A DNA stretch of 64,000 bases, from contig CAXHTR010000001.1 of NCBI GenBank assembly GCA_964019655.1, positions 1,240,001 through 1,304,000 of the forward strand, written 5' to 3'. The position numbers were made by a program, and so were the translations under genes. The notes under the pieces were generated by a model that saw only the letters and a list, made by a program, of their open reading frames with translations, was not told the DNA's origin and did not search any database. Shown one piece after another: positions 16,891 to 25,560 of the stretch (its first letter is position 1; each line of letters begins with the position of its first letter). Source of the DNA: Perkinsela sp. pyNocScin1. Its lineage: Eukaryota > Euglenozoa > Kinetoplastea > Prokinetoplastida > Perkinselidae.

Positions 16891-17940
16891 CTAGGATTTT
16901 TTACACTGGGCACTCAGACTGAGTTTGTGGAGATTTGTAGACAAATCATCGTCGACAGAATTTTCGAACAAGGGCACATAGTGGGTGTCATGCTTCTTTG
17001 GTTTCCTCTTTTTTTCTGCCATAATTGTCGTACGCGGGCCTTGTGTACTTCGTAGAGTGGAAATTTCTTGCGCTTTTGAGTTTTCCCGGCGGTCATTGAT
17101 TGGCCGATTGGACAGGTACCCACATGCACTGTGTGGCTCGCCTTCATCTATGACCTCACTTTGCGTTGCGGATGATTGCTTGAGTAAGTTAACGTCTTCG
17201 ATACACCCGCTACCCTCAGCTGCCACAGCTGAATCAATTACGCACACCGAATAACCGTGCAAAGCTTGCATAGCATAAAGAGTGCGAAGCTGTGACGTAT
17301 CCATAAGGACTGTAAAGATAGAAGCGCTTGTATGCTCCTCGCGTTCCAAAATTTCAAAACCTTGCTCTATGAAAGCGCTCATTTGGTCGAGAGGTACCGT
17401 AATGCGCACTTTGCTTTGGGCACGAGCGATGGGTATCGGCTGCGCTTGAACTAATTTTTTGATGAGAAGAAGAGCCTGTCGCTTCCATGCCCAGTCATAG
17501 CGTACGCTAAAACCTACTGCACGCATAGCCTTATCGATAATGGGAATGCTGTACTTCCGCTTTGTCGAAGGATTAATGCAGTTCGCTGCGGTGAATTCTG
17601 TAATCGTGTTCCATATCCTCTCACTCTCTACAGACCTTTCAAGTTCTGCCACTTGAAGCTCTCCATCGTTTAGAATCATTTCTATAACTTCCCGTGTCGA
17701 GGCTTTGCCGAAGGTGGATTTCATTTCCTTTTCACTTGCAAACTTTCCATGGCTCACATTCGTAAAGACTCTGTCTATTTGCAAAACATTCGAAAGATTT
17801 TTTTCTTTTCCATTGCGGTATGATAGAACCATGTTTTTGTAGCAGGCTATTTCAAACTTCTTACCTTTTATTTTGAGGCGAACCACCGCCACGTTGTTAT
17901 GCGGTTGCTGCCCAACAGGTTGTGCTATTCGTGAGCTCAT
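16891..17940 (-). CDS. SBDS: Ribosome maturation protein SBDS with C-terminal extension
   Basis: SBDS works with the GTPase EFL1 to remove eIF6 from the 60S subunit. The three-domain SBDS body covers about residues 1-245. It begins IAQPVGQQPHNNVAVVRLKI, includes VLQIDRVFTNVSHGKFA, and the domain 2 sequence NCINPSTKRKYSIPIIDKAM, then a ferredoxin-like domain ending KVRITVP and beyond. A further 100 or so residues, polar and basic (KKRKPKK), extend past the usual end. Trypanosomatid SBDS proteins are also known for C-terminal extensions. I see no zinc finger in this one. Confidence 0.93.
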   Translation of the reverse strand: MSSRIAQPVGQQPHNNVAVVRLKIKGKKFEIACYKNMVLSYRNGKEKNLSNVLQIDRVFTNVSHGKFASEKEMKSTFGKASTREVIEMILNDGELQVAELERSVESERIWNTITEFTAANCINPSTKRKYSIPIIDKAMRAVGFSVRYDWAWKRQALLLIKKLVQAQPIPIARAQSKVRITVPLDQMSAFIEQGFEILEREEHTSASIFTVLMDTSQLRTLYAMQALHGYSVCVIDSAVAAEGSGCIEDVNLLKQSSATQSEVIDEGEPHSACGYLSNRPINDRRENSKAQEISTLRSTQGPRTTIMAEKKRKPKKHDTHYVPLFENSVDDDLSTNLHKLSLSAQCKKS

Positions 17941-18074
17941 AAATCATTATCAATTTCTAGCAAAGAAAAAAACAATTTGTTATCCATGTCACTCTATTCA
18001 TAGAGCATGCGTAGCTTACCCTTTAATAATTGGTAATATCTTCCAGCAAATAGTACAAATAGTGGAACACGCTT

Positions 18075-18908
18075 CTAATTCGACGCACTGGCTTTCGGTT
18101 TGATAGCATTAAAGAAATCGCCGAGAATGACTGAGCCATTCTTCGGTATGAACGATACATTTGGTGACTGTAGAAGCTCGTTTGATATTTCCTTCGCTGC
18201 TTCAATGCGCCTTAGCTCAACTAGGCCATTACCAGCCTGTTTAAGGGCGTCGCTGATGAGCCGAGCAGCTGCAGATTCTCCCTCGGCGCGTATGACTGCT
18301 GCTTTTTTTCGCTGTTCGTTCTCCTGTACAACGAATTTGAAGCGCTCTGCTTCCTGCTGGGCGACTTGCTTCTGCTCGACTGCCTGCATGAACTCTTTCC
18401 CGAATGAAATGTCGATGAGACTGATATCATCGAGGATAATGTTGAACTCTTTCAGCGCCTTTTCACTCATCCAGCTTCGAATGCGCTCACTGACCTTTTC
18501 TCGATTCACAATGAGCTCTTCAGCATTGTGCTCAGCAACAACGGCTTTCATGATTTCATTACCGATGGACGGCAAAATTTTTTCGTCGTAATCTTGGCCC
18601 AGTTCACGGTATAGCTCGGGCAACTTTCCCACGCTAGGTCTGAAGAGCACACGAAGACGGATATTGACCATTTGTAGATCCTTTGTTCCTGTCATTGTGC
18701 TGATGACGCGAGGGCGTAGGCGAACATCAAAGAGCTTAGGAACCTCTATCATAGGCATGCGGAAGTGAATGCCTTCGGAGTATGTCTTATCCTTGATTCC
18801 TGTTAGCATCGAATACACAACGGCACATTCTCCTGGATGAACAATGTACGTGCATGTACCGGCGATCGCGGCACCTACTCCTATTGCAGTTACGGCTTTT
18901 CCAAGCAT
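18075..18908 (-). CDS. PHB1: Prohibitin 1
   Basis: Prohibitins form ring complexes in the mitochondrial inner membrane that stabilise respiratory and protease complexes. The 277-residue protein has a hydrophobic N-terminal anchor (AVTAIGVGAAIAGTCTYIV), the SPFH/PHB domain (RPRVISTMTGTKDLQMVNIR, DYDEKILPSIGNEIMKAVVA), and a coiled-coil tail. FGKEFMQAVEQKQVAQQEAE and ELRRIEAAKEISNELLQS favour PHB1 over PHB2. In-frame codons continue to 18983 and overlap the next gene. The ATG at 18906-18908 is chosen because a pyrimidine tract ending in CAG lies 17 nt upstream and the protein then has family length. Confidence 0.93.
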   Translation of the reverse strand: MLGKAVTAIGVGAAIAGTCTYIVHPGECAVVYSMLTGIKDKTYSEGIHFRMPMIEVPKLFDVRLRPRVISTMTGTKDLQMVNIRLRVLFRPSVGKLPELYRELGQDYDEKILPSIGNEIMKAVVAEHNAEELIVNREKVSERIRSWMSEKALKEFNIILDDISLIDISFGKEFMQAVEQKQVAQQEAERFKFVVQENEQRKKAAVIRAEGESAAARLISDALKQAGNGLVELRRIEAAKEISNELLQSPNVSFIPKNGSVILGDFFNAIKPKASASN

Positions 18909-18925
18909 TAAAAATATATATGTTG

Positions 18926-18950
18926 CTGGCAATAATAGCGCATAAGCAAA
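18926..18950 (-). promoter_or_regulatory. Probable trans-splice acceptor of the prohibitin 1 gene
   Basis: On the minus strand CGCTATTATTGCCAG stands 17 nt before the chosen ATG. It sits within the open frame upstream and so argues against the longer start. Inference from position. Confidence 0.55.
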
Positions 18951-18979
18951 TGATTCACATGCAGTAAAGAACATGTTAT

Positions 18980-19933
18980 TCAAAAATATCCAGTCATGTT
19001 CAGGCCTACCCGAGGCAATTGAAACCCTGCATTCAGAAGCTCGTAAATACGCCGCAGCTGGACGTTGTGCAATCTCTCATGATCGAGAGTTGTTGGTTTG
19101 CCATGGCCCGGAAGAACAGTGGCGTTTTCAGGGAACGATTCCAGCATGCGCAGTGAATGGGCAAGCTGATCACCACTTGCATACGGCAAGTCAACTCTGG
19201 ATATGGAGTTGCGAAAGAGTGTATCTCCGCTGAAGAGAACACGCTCCGTCGGTAGGTAAAGCATCATGTGCCCGCTCGAGTGACCTGGTGTGTGAATGTA
19301 TTGACATGGTAGCTCGCCTAGATAAAAAAATGATTCAAGCCGCTGAGACATGCAATCAAGGATCAGATCTCCTTGAGAACCCTCACCTTTCGCGGGAGGC
19401 CTTGGAAAGGGCATTTTTACATTGACAAGATCCTCACGTCGGTAGCGGTGACACACTGTCTGCCACTTTTCGAGCCACACACCATCGCACGGATTGTAGG
19501 CGAAAAATGTCTCCAAACCATTGTTCTTGCGCAATGTACAGAGAGGATGGACGCCAATCAGGTTGTCTAAGTGTAAATGGGTGAAGAATATGAATTTCAA
19601 ATCACACTCCGCATTTTGAAGAAAAATATGCCAATCGTCAACCCAGTCATCCCCCATATCAATGAGAATCGCTTGAAAGCGCTGGCCTGGAGACTTGAGG
19701 CGCGATAACACGAGGTATTGGTTGCTATTGAAGTTGTTGCAGTACGGTCTGCAATAAATGCGCACAGACTTTGATTCGTGGTAAAGTTGAATATTGATCA
19801 TTTCATCTCGCTGCTTCCGTGGGATCCCAGGGTTTCGCTTAGCACGTTGCCACTCTTGGTAATCGAGAGTTTGCGAATGAGCATTGGCGTTCCCAATGAA
19901 CGGGATGCCGAGCTTAATCTTACATCGCCGCAT
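18980..19933 (-). CDS. Metallo-beta-lactamase-fold hydrolase (YcbL/glyoxalase II-like) with altered metal motif
   Basis: This 317-residue protein has the MBL fold. It shows strand LIDMGDD, the metal motif THLHLDNLIG, HTPGHSSGHMMLY with the next His ligand, LFSGDTLFRNSISRVDLP with the bridging Asp, and VLPGHGKPTTLDHE with the last His. The GDTLFRxSIxRxDLP and PGHGKPTTL pattern is that of small hydroxyacylglutathione hydrolase-like (YcbL) enzymes. In the usual HxHxDH motif the final His is Asn here, confirmed by the codon aac read on the minus strand. The Asp is kept. An enzyme with one weakened zinc site, or a changed substrate, is possible. A 60-residue N-terminal addition precedes the fold. 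Confidence 0.85.
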   Translation of the reverse strand: MRRCKIKLGIPFIGNANAHSQTLDYQEWQRAKRNPGIPRKQRDEMINIQLYHESKSVRIYCRPYCNNFNSNQYLVLSRLKSPGQRFQAILIDMGDDWVDDWHIFLQNAECDLKFIFFTHLHLDNLIGVHPLCTLRKNNGLETFFAYNPCDGVWLEKWQTVCHRYRREDLVNVKMPFPRPPAKGEGSQGDLILDCMSQRLESFFYLGELPCQYIHTPGHSSGHMMLYLPTERVLFSGDTLFRNSISRVDLPYASGDQLAHSLRMLESFPENATVLPGHGKPTTLDHERLHNVQLRRIYELLNAGFQLPRVGLNMTGYF

Positions 19934-20042
19934 ATCTCACCATGATAAGTTCTTAGAAAATTATATAAGTCTTTTCTAACGCATGATTTGTGATACAAAT
20001 AAGCTAAGATGCTACTTTAAGCCCTTGTTTTTCAAAGCCGCG

Positions 20043-20900
20043 TTATAAGTTACAAGTATACGCATCGATACATTTCTTATAAGTTTCTAGCGGTTCGATG
20101 CATTGCAGAGCTTTATCAGGGGACTTAAGAAGGCCTTCAAAGCAAAGGGCCACAGCACTTTCTTTTTGAGAGCAAATATGTGATTGAATCGGTCGCATTT
20201 CGGCCTTGAGGTCCAGGACCTTCTGAAGGAGTCTGTCACGAACTAGCCAATATGCCTCCGATATAGACATTTGAAGCTTTCTTACTTCGCTCGTCACTTT
20301 TTCGAATGTTTTGAATGATACTGAGCTACTTACTTTACTGATGATTGCATTAACTTGTGGTTCACTTTTCAAGCAAATATGCGTGGCTACATCGCAAAAT
20401 AAAGTATAAAAAAGTTGCGCGTACGCGCTGGTGACATGCATGACGACTGCAAAGCTCTTCAATAGCTCGGTTTGAAGCGCCGTCAAATGATTTCGCAGTG
20501 TACGATTATGAATGATTGACGAATAAACGTTATCAGAATGTGTAAGAAATGAGTTCCACACCTTCCGAAAATTCTCGACAAGGTTTATCGCAATGTACCG
20601 AAAAATCTGATAGGATTGCACGCCTGCATGCTGTAGTGCTGGAACGATAGTGTAGCTTAAAAAGTCTTTGCTTGAAGCCAAGTGCGTTTTCATGGCCTTT
20701 GCATTCTTCACAATGGGATGAATCGGCACAGGATGCTTTTCTTTCATGGGCAAGAGAACGGGGGGTTCCGATATTCCATCTGGAAATACCTCCTCTTGAG
20801 GCTTGATGCCCAAGTTACTAATAAGCATACCAAGCTTCACCTTTTCTTCGTGCTGCTTCTGTGTATCCATATCTTGCTTGACTTTGTTTTCTTCCTGCAT
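20043..20900 (-). CDS. Twin-CX9C CHCH-domain protein (MICOS Mic19-like candidate)
   Basis: The 285-residue protein ends in a clear twin CX9C motif: C243-x9-C253 and C267-x9-C277, separated by 13 residues. This is the coiled-coil-helix-coiled-coil-helix fold used by mitochondrial intermembrane-space proteins. The preceding 200 residues are largely helical with no presequence, as in Mic19/CHCHD3-type proteins, which have an N-terminal coiled coil and C-terminal CHCH. A sixth cysteine (C283) follows. A MICOS role is inference from domain order only. Other large CHCH proteins are possible. The lineage is thought to import such proteins without a Mia40. Confidence 0.7.
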   Translation of the reverse strand: MQEENKVKQDMDTQKQHEEKVKLGMLISNLGIKPQEEVFPDGISEPPVLLPMKEKHPVPIHPIVKNAKAMKTHLASSKDFLSYTIVPALQHAGVQSYQIFRYIAINLVENFRKVWNSFLTHSDNVYSSIIHNRTLRNHLTALQTELLKSFAVVMHVTSAYAQLFYTLFCDVATHICLKSEPQVNAIISKVSSSVSFKTFEKVTSEVRKLQMSISEAYWLVRDRLLQKVLDLKAEMRPIQSHICSQKESAVALCFEGLLKSPDKALQCIEPLETYKKCIDAYTCNL

Positions 20901-21104
20901 TCTTTAAACGAAATCGAGCAAAAAATGTTAAAAACTTGCTGAACCTGCGCATGTGATCCAATCCTAAATTATTTCAAAGATTCTGACGCTTTTAAAACTG
21001 TGCACATCTTTTTTATGGAAATTTTTCCCGTCCATCCAGCTGTGCAGCGAGCCTGCGTGAGTCCCAGGTAAAACCCAGGGGCATCAGCTAAAAAGCTAGA
21101 AAAT

Positions 21105-21140
21105 GATTTCAGGACCTCCACGATTTTTCAGGACCACCAC
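21105..21140. repeat. Imperfect short tandem repeat in an intergenic gap
   Basis: Two adjacent copies, 17 and 19 bases long, share the form GATTT(TT)CAGGACC(T/A)CCAC. A nearby duplication of CCCAGG (21063-21079) and an AGCT-AAAA-AGCT hairpin fall in the same 264-bp gap between two minus-strand genes. Probably part of the 3' UTR and acceptor region. Confidence 0.6.
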
Positions 21141-21164
21141 GACTACTTCCTGAGAAACTCTGGG

Positions 21165-22208
21165 TCATTTACACAGAAAAGGGCGATAATCGCTCACAAT
21201 GAGTGATCCTTTACATGATATTCCGACTACAAGTCCGTCAGAAACTGACTGGCGACCGCACCAGCAGTCATCCGCAAAAAATGTCCCCACTACTTCCTTT
21301 TTCATGATGTCAATGATTTTGAATTCAGCGTCCGTTCCTCCGGTGAACGCTAACTGGCTTTTGCTATCTTTAAAAAATTCATAGCCTAGGAAGTTTACTT
21401 CGTATTTTGCTTTCGTTGAGATCTGCGCGCACAAGCGATTCATGCGAATATCCACGAATGATAAAGATCTTGAATACCCTGAAGCAATGAGTGAAAAGTT
21501 AGGCCCAGTAGACACCGTGAGAAGTCTACTTGGGCCTGTGAAAAAGCGTTGTGCACAGGAACTATCTCGCAAGTTCGACTCACGAATGTCGTACAAGACA
21601 ACTTCTGAATCTTCTGCTGTGGCAACAACGCTTGGAATTTCGTCAACTAGAGACATGGAGGCGGCGTAGGTACCGAGTTTGATGTAAAAGGCAACTTTTT
21701 CCTCCTGTGATACTAGATGTATTGAATTTTTGATGCCATTCATGACCAAAAAATCATCCTCCTTATTGAGAATTCCGACAAAGTGCGGGGAAATGCCCTT
21801 GAAATCATCGCTGAGAGCCAGGTTCGGGATAAGTACATCTACGCTGCTATCCCTGAAATGATTCGAAGAGAAAATATGACCAACGTCATTTATAGCATAG
21901 AATGACTTATCTTTTCTTGAACCACATGAAAGCAGAATGGATGGATCATGGCACGCATCTTTCGCACATTTGCTTGTACTCATCTTCGATACAAAGTCAA
22001 TGTTTTGACTTGATCTGTCGTACCTGAGAAAACATAACTCATCTTCAGCTAAGGCGCAAATTAGGCCAATGTCGTCGTCTGTGGCGATGCTTATAGGGCT
22101 GTTGTGTTGCGAGCTAAATTTCAACCCCCGAAGAGCATCACAGTAGTGCACTTTTGGCTTCACTAAATTCATGGTTGTTATCAAAAAGAATCGAAGAAAT
22201 GCACACAT
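21165..22208 (-). CDS. Beta-propeller (WD40-like) protein, unknown role
   Basis: The 347-residue sequence is rich in strands and in SIxxD-type turns (SVVATAEDSEVVLYDIRESN, LIASGYSRSLSFVDIRMNRL, QLAFTGGTDAEFKIIDIMKK), a degenerate WD40 pattern of about six to seven blades. No accessory domain is seen. The gap to the upstream gene is only 33 bp. The ATG at 22206-22208 is supported by TTTTCTTCAG ending 13 nt before it. A second ATG lies 12 codons in. WD proteins are scaffolds; the partner cannot be told. Confidence 0.65.
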   Translation of the reverse strand: MCAFLRFFLITTMNLVKPKVHYCDALRGLKFSSQHNSPISIATDDDIGLICALAEDELCFLRYDRSSQNIDFVSKMSTSKCAKDACHDPSILLSCGSRKDKSFYAINDVGHIFSSNHFRDSSVDVLIPNLALSDDFKGISPHFVGILNKEDDFLVMNGIKNSIHLVSQEEKVAFYIKLGTYAASMSLVDEIPSVVATAEDSEVVLYDIRESNLRDSSCAQRFFTGPSRLLTVSTGPNFSLIASGYSRSLSFVDIRMNRLCAQISTKAKYEVNFLGYEFFKDSKSQLAFTGGTDAEFKIIDIMKKEVVGTFFADDCWCGRQSVSDGLVVGISCKGSLIVSDYRPFLCK

Positions 22209-22241
22209 TCGTAGCCAATTGCTGAAGAAAAGCAGACTTCT

Positions 22242-22886
22242 TCACCCAGGGCGAGGGATCCCAAGTAGAACCTTCCTTTGCTCGAGCATACTTCGCACCT
22301 TTCTTGAAATCGAGTTACCTGAATACTCAGACTCCAAGTGAGGAACTGTAAACCCATAGCTCTGTAAAATACGAACTGATAAGGCTCCCTGTTGAATTTC
22401 TTCTTTGGACAGTGCCATGAGCCGGCTTTGAATTTTGCGTGACAGTGCATCTGAATGGATTCTTGCGGAGTGCTGGTTGTGGCATTGAACTAGTCCACAT
22501 ATCTCTCGGAGGCTTGCGTAGTGAGCACTTTGGCTCAAAAGACCGAGGTGCTTTTTCATTTCCCACTGCAGAATCTCCCTATTCGGTGAATCTGAAAGTA
22601 TACTGACTACAAAAGACCATCTCAAGCGAGGAGCTAAACTATAATCTTGCTTTCCCGGAGCGCAGCCCCAAATTCTGTACCTCGCGTAGAAATGGCCGTT
22701 GTTCATAGTGTTACCAAAGGCATTGGCATCGAAAATGTGGCCTATGGAGCCATTGATATCAAACTTACGGTCTGTTAGCACCCCAGGTCGAACAAATCCG
22801 CAACTACTATGTGGGCGGTAGTCAATGTACTGACCTCTATCTCGGCCCGTAATCAAGATGAGCTTGCATGGCTTAAGAAATCCCAT
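22242..22886 (-). CDS. Unknown 214-residue protein
   Basis: I do not recognise this protein. It is globular and mixed, with a Gly- and aromatic-rich first half (SSCGFVRPGVLTDRKFDING, NNGHFYARYRIWGC) and a helical, basic second half ending LEQRKVLLGIPRPG. It has no membrane segment. The N-terminus (MGFLKPCKLILITGRDRG) is mildly basic and hydrophobic but is not a convincing presequence. It is separated by 33 bp and 135 bp from its same-strand neighbours, so it is likely a true gene. A lineage-specific ribosomal or RNA-binding protein is only a guess. Confidence 0.55.
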   Translation of the reverse strand: MGFLKPCKLILITGRDRGQYIDYRPHSSCGFVRPGVLTDRKFDINGSIGHIFDANAFGNTMNNGHFYARYRIWGCAPGKQDYSLAPRLRWSFVVSILSDSPNREILQWEMKKHLGLLSQSAHYASLREICGLVQCHNQHSARIHSDALSRKIQSRLMALSKEEIQQGALSVRILQSYGFTVPHLESEYSGNSISRKVRSMLEQRKVLLGIPRPG

Positions 22887-23021
22887 TTAAAGCATTATCA
22901 AATAAACATCATAACTTGGTGGTATACATTGCTGAGGTTTCAAAATCTTATTTTTTCGTGTGAGATCTTATCTCGGTTGATTTTCCTGAACTGAGCTAAC
23001 TGTATCACTGCTTCTTACTTG

Positions 23022-25076
23022 TCATTGACAGTCCAAAAGGTGTTTCAAAAGCTCGGCATGTACATTCATTTCCTTTTCACTAAGCGCTAAGGCTTTCTCA
23101 TTCAAACTCCTAGCCAACTCGATTTTATTCAACTTGAAGTACACAACACCACATAGAGCAACAGTGCCGACGCAATTCTCATCATATTTCATGAGAAGAA
23201 TTACAAACTCTATAGAGATAAGCAGTGGAGCGCGAAGATCAGGCATCTTTATAGCTGCCGGATTCATTGCATACTGCCTACCATGAGCGGTGCGAGCTTC
23301 TTCGAGTGAATCTAGGTCATTCTTGTCATGAATGGCTAGTAAGCACTGTACAATGCCTACCGCCGCTTTGATCCATGATGGATGCCTCTTGCGATGAATA
23401 TTGTTTCGAATGACGTCCACATAAGCACGGAAAGTTCCGCGATGCAAGCAATAGCCATGAAAATCATAAGTGCCTTCGGCAAAATCGTCAAAGTGACTGT
23501 TAACAGCAAGATACACTTGAAGAGCACTCAGTACATCTCCTTGTTTGAAATAAGAATGCGCAAGCTCCAGCTCGTACCAGATGCATTGGACATCAAAAAT
23601 ATGCTTGAAAAGATTCTGCTCTTCGATCTTATTGAAATCGCGGAAAATTTTCTCGGCTTCGTTGTACTTATTGGAGCGCAAAAGATGCTTCACGTACCGG
23701 TTCGAAGTATATCGATCTTTCAAAGCTATCTGTGTGGCTAGCTCAAGAGCTTTGAGCAGTGTGTCTGTATCGCCACGTTTTTTAGCAAGGCGGGCTTCTA
23801 ATAGAGTGATAATTTCAGCTGTTGGCGAATGCTCTTTTGCTTTGAGAAAGAATTTCTCGGCCAGGTCGATATTGGAAATTTTCAAATAATGCTGGAAAAG
23901 GAGGGCATAGACCCAAAGGATCTCTGTGGGATTATGACCATGCGCTTTTGATAAGCACTGATCATCGTGCATCCGAAGTAAACAATTTTCTATAGCCTGA
24001 ATTCGAGCGCTCGTGGTATAAAAAGGCTTGAGTGCATTAAAAGCTGCAGGTATATTCACCGTCACGAACGGCTTCAAGAAAGGATAGATTCTTGATTCGA
24101 ACTCACTATCTGTGGAAACTTTTAGTGCAGCATGGGAGACAATGGTCGGTGGAGGGTTAATTTCATCAAGAATAGCAAGAATTTCTTGTCGCTGCTTGGT
24201 GGACATATCTAACTGATCGAGGTCTCCTTCAAAAGTAAAGCTAGCTCTAGATGCAATGTAGCCTAGGAGAGCTGCATAGTCCGCCCCCTCTTTAAGAGAA
24301 TCGAGATATAATGCTGCAGCGCGCTCTCTGTTTCCGAGCTCAAAGAAGCATTGTGCCTCTAATAAGCGAGCCTCTGGTGAGCTCCTTGTAGAAGTGCTCA
24401 AATTCAAAAGGGTGTTGAGCGCCTTGTCGTACTTCTGCAGCTTCATTAGAATCTGAGAATAATACATAGCCCTTTCATGAGTTTCTTGTGTCCCCAAAAC
24501 CCTGTCCTGTATACTGTCACTTTCTTCAAGCAACTTGGCGGATATCTCTTGCTCACCGTTTAAGTCATGAGCAACTGCCAAACACATCCAAGAAAGGCTG
24601 TCTGAAGGGTTCAGGCTTAAAAGAAGTTTTCTAGTCTTCACAAGCGCCTTAAAGTCAGAAGTATGGGTCTCCAGCTTCGCAAGCTCGAACAAGGCTTCTA
24701 TGTTCCGGGGATCAAGCTTTGCAACCATTCGATAGCACTTAATAGCATCAGCATATGCCTTCTTGAAAACGTAAAAACGACCAAGCATAGCCCATCCAAA
24801 AGCAGATTTCACATTTTTGTGTACTGCTGCTTTCAACAGTACTTGCGGATCATCACCTTGCTTCCACTCGCTCTCATCAACATTGATCAGCAGTATACCT
24901 TTGATAGACATCGTTTCTGGGTGCTCTGGATAAAATTTCAGCATCTCATTCGCAGACTTTAGTGCCTTGGTGTATTGCTTAAGATCAAACTGCTTGGTAA
25001 TTTGTTGAAAGAAAGATTGCCACTTTGGCGGAAGCTCTTGTGTACAGATGCTAGCTATTTGCTCGAAGCTCTTCAT
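23022..25076 (-). CDS. NAA15: N-terminal acetyltransferase A auxiliary subunit NAA15
   Basis: NAA15 anchors the NatA acetyltransferase (with NAA10) to the ribosome and wraps its catalytic subunit. The 684-residue protein is a continuous TPR-like superhelix. The family-typical N-terminus includes KQYTKALKSANEMLKFYPEH, then KCYRMVAKLDPRNIEALFEL and SLNPSDSLSWMCLAVAHDLN, which correspond to the conserved early repeats of NAA15. The C-terminal part (SYFKQGDVLSALQVYLAVNS, DFAEGTYDFHGYCLHRGTFR) also fits. It is shorter than animal or yeast NAA15 (about 850 residues), mainly through a shorter C-terminal end. No catalytic motif is expected. Confidence 0.88.
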   Translation of the reverse strand: MKSFEQIASICTQELPPKWQSFFQQITKQFDLKQYTKALKSANEMLKFYPEHPETMSIKGILLINVDESEWKQGDDPQVLLKAAVHKNVKSAFGWAMLGRFYVFKKAYADAIKCYRMVAKLDPRNIEALFELAKLETHTSDFKALVKTRKLLLSLNPSDSLSWMCLAVAHDLNGEQEISAKLLEESDSIQDRVLGTQETHERAMYYSQILMKLQKYDKALNTLLNLSTSTRSSPEARLLEAQCFFELGNRERAAALYLDSLKEGADYAALLGYIASRASFTFEGDLDQLDMSTKQRQEILAILDEINPPPTIVSHAALKVSTDSEFESRIYPFLKPFVTVNIPAAFNALKPFYTTSARIQAIENCLLRMHDDQCLSKAHGHNPTEILWVYALLFQHYLKISNIDLAEKFFLKAKEHSPTAEIITLLEARLAKKRGDTDTLLKALELATQIALKDRYTSNRYVKHLLRSNKYNEAEKIFRDFNKIEEQNLFKHIFDVQCIWYELELAHSYFKQGDVLSALQVYLAVNSHFDDFAEGTYDFHGYCLHRGTFRAYVDVIRNNIHRKRHPSWIKAAVGIVQCLLAIHDKNDLDSLEEARTAHGRQYAMNPAAIKMPDLRAPLLISIEFVILLMKYDENCVGTVALCGVVYFKLNKIELARSLNEKALALSEKEMNVHAELLKHLLDCQ

Positions 25077-25161
25077 AATATTTCATTTGTATCAGCTTCA
25101 AAGAGATATAAGTATTAGCTTTTACGCTTCTCATTAAAGAACTTCGATTACAGGTGGTCCA

Positions 25162-25491
25162 CTAGATACTGTATGGAAAGACTAACCAGAGCGTACCGAC
25201 AACGAATGCAAACTCAAAACCTGCTTGCGCGATGTTTATTGACGTCAAACTCTCGACCCAATATGGACAATACTTGTATGGATCCTCCGGATCAAAATCC
25301 TTAAATTCCTCTGGCCACTTACTCTGATCAACGACAATCTTTTTTCGCTCTTCCTCCGTCATCTGTGGCCGCCTTGTTTGTCCTGAGAACCAAAGGGTCC
25401 AATAATTTCTCCGATAATTAGCGTGCAAAGAAGATGGAGCTATAAGCTGCTGCTGCCCTAGAAGGGATCTCTGCGAAAACCTGTGAAGCAT
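25162..25491 (-). CDS. Small mitochondrial single-pass membrane protein
   Basis: The 109-residue protein starts at the ATG 25489-25491. Its N-terminus, MLHRFSQRSLLGQQQ, continues with basic and Ser residues, as a presequence would. The middle has a conserved-looking acidic and aromatic stretch (WPEEFKDFDPEDPYKYCPYW), and there is one hydrophobic helix near the C-terminus (AGFEFAFVVGTLWLVFPYSI). This is the architecture of accessory subunits of respiratory complexes or ATP synthase, but I cannot match it to a named one. The frame continues four codons upstream only to a TTG. Confidence 0.6.
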   Translation of the reverse strand: MLHRFSQRSLLGQQQLIAPSSLHANYRRNYWTLWFSGQTRRPQMTEEERKKIVVDQSKWPEEFKDFDPEDPYKYCPYWVESLTSINIAQAGFEFAFVVGTLWLVFPYSI

Positions 25492-25560
25492 TACGGCGTA
25501 CAAAAGAGAATACTCAAGCCGAATTTACCGCTTTTATTAGAAAAAATCTTCATTTAAATA

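Noticed and set aside
18909-18983. A longer N-terminus for prohibitin 1
   Set aside because: It would overlap the upstream gene's stop codon and includes an internal splice acceptor. The shorter form has the family length.
21070-21090. A CAGGGG start that might mark a second MITE end
   Set aside because: Only the first six bases agree with the terminus at 34784, and no matching inverted end lies nearby.
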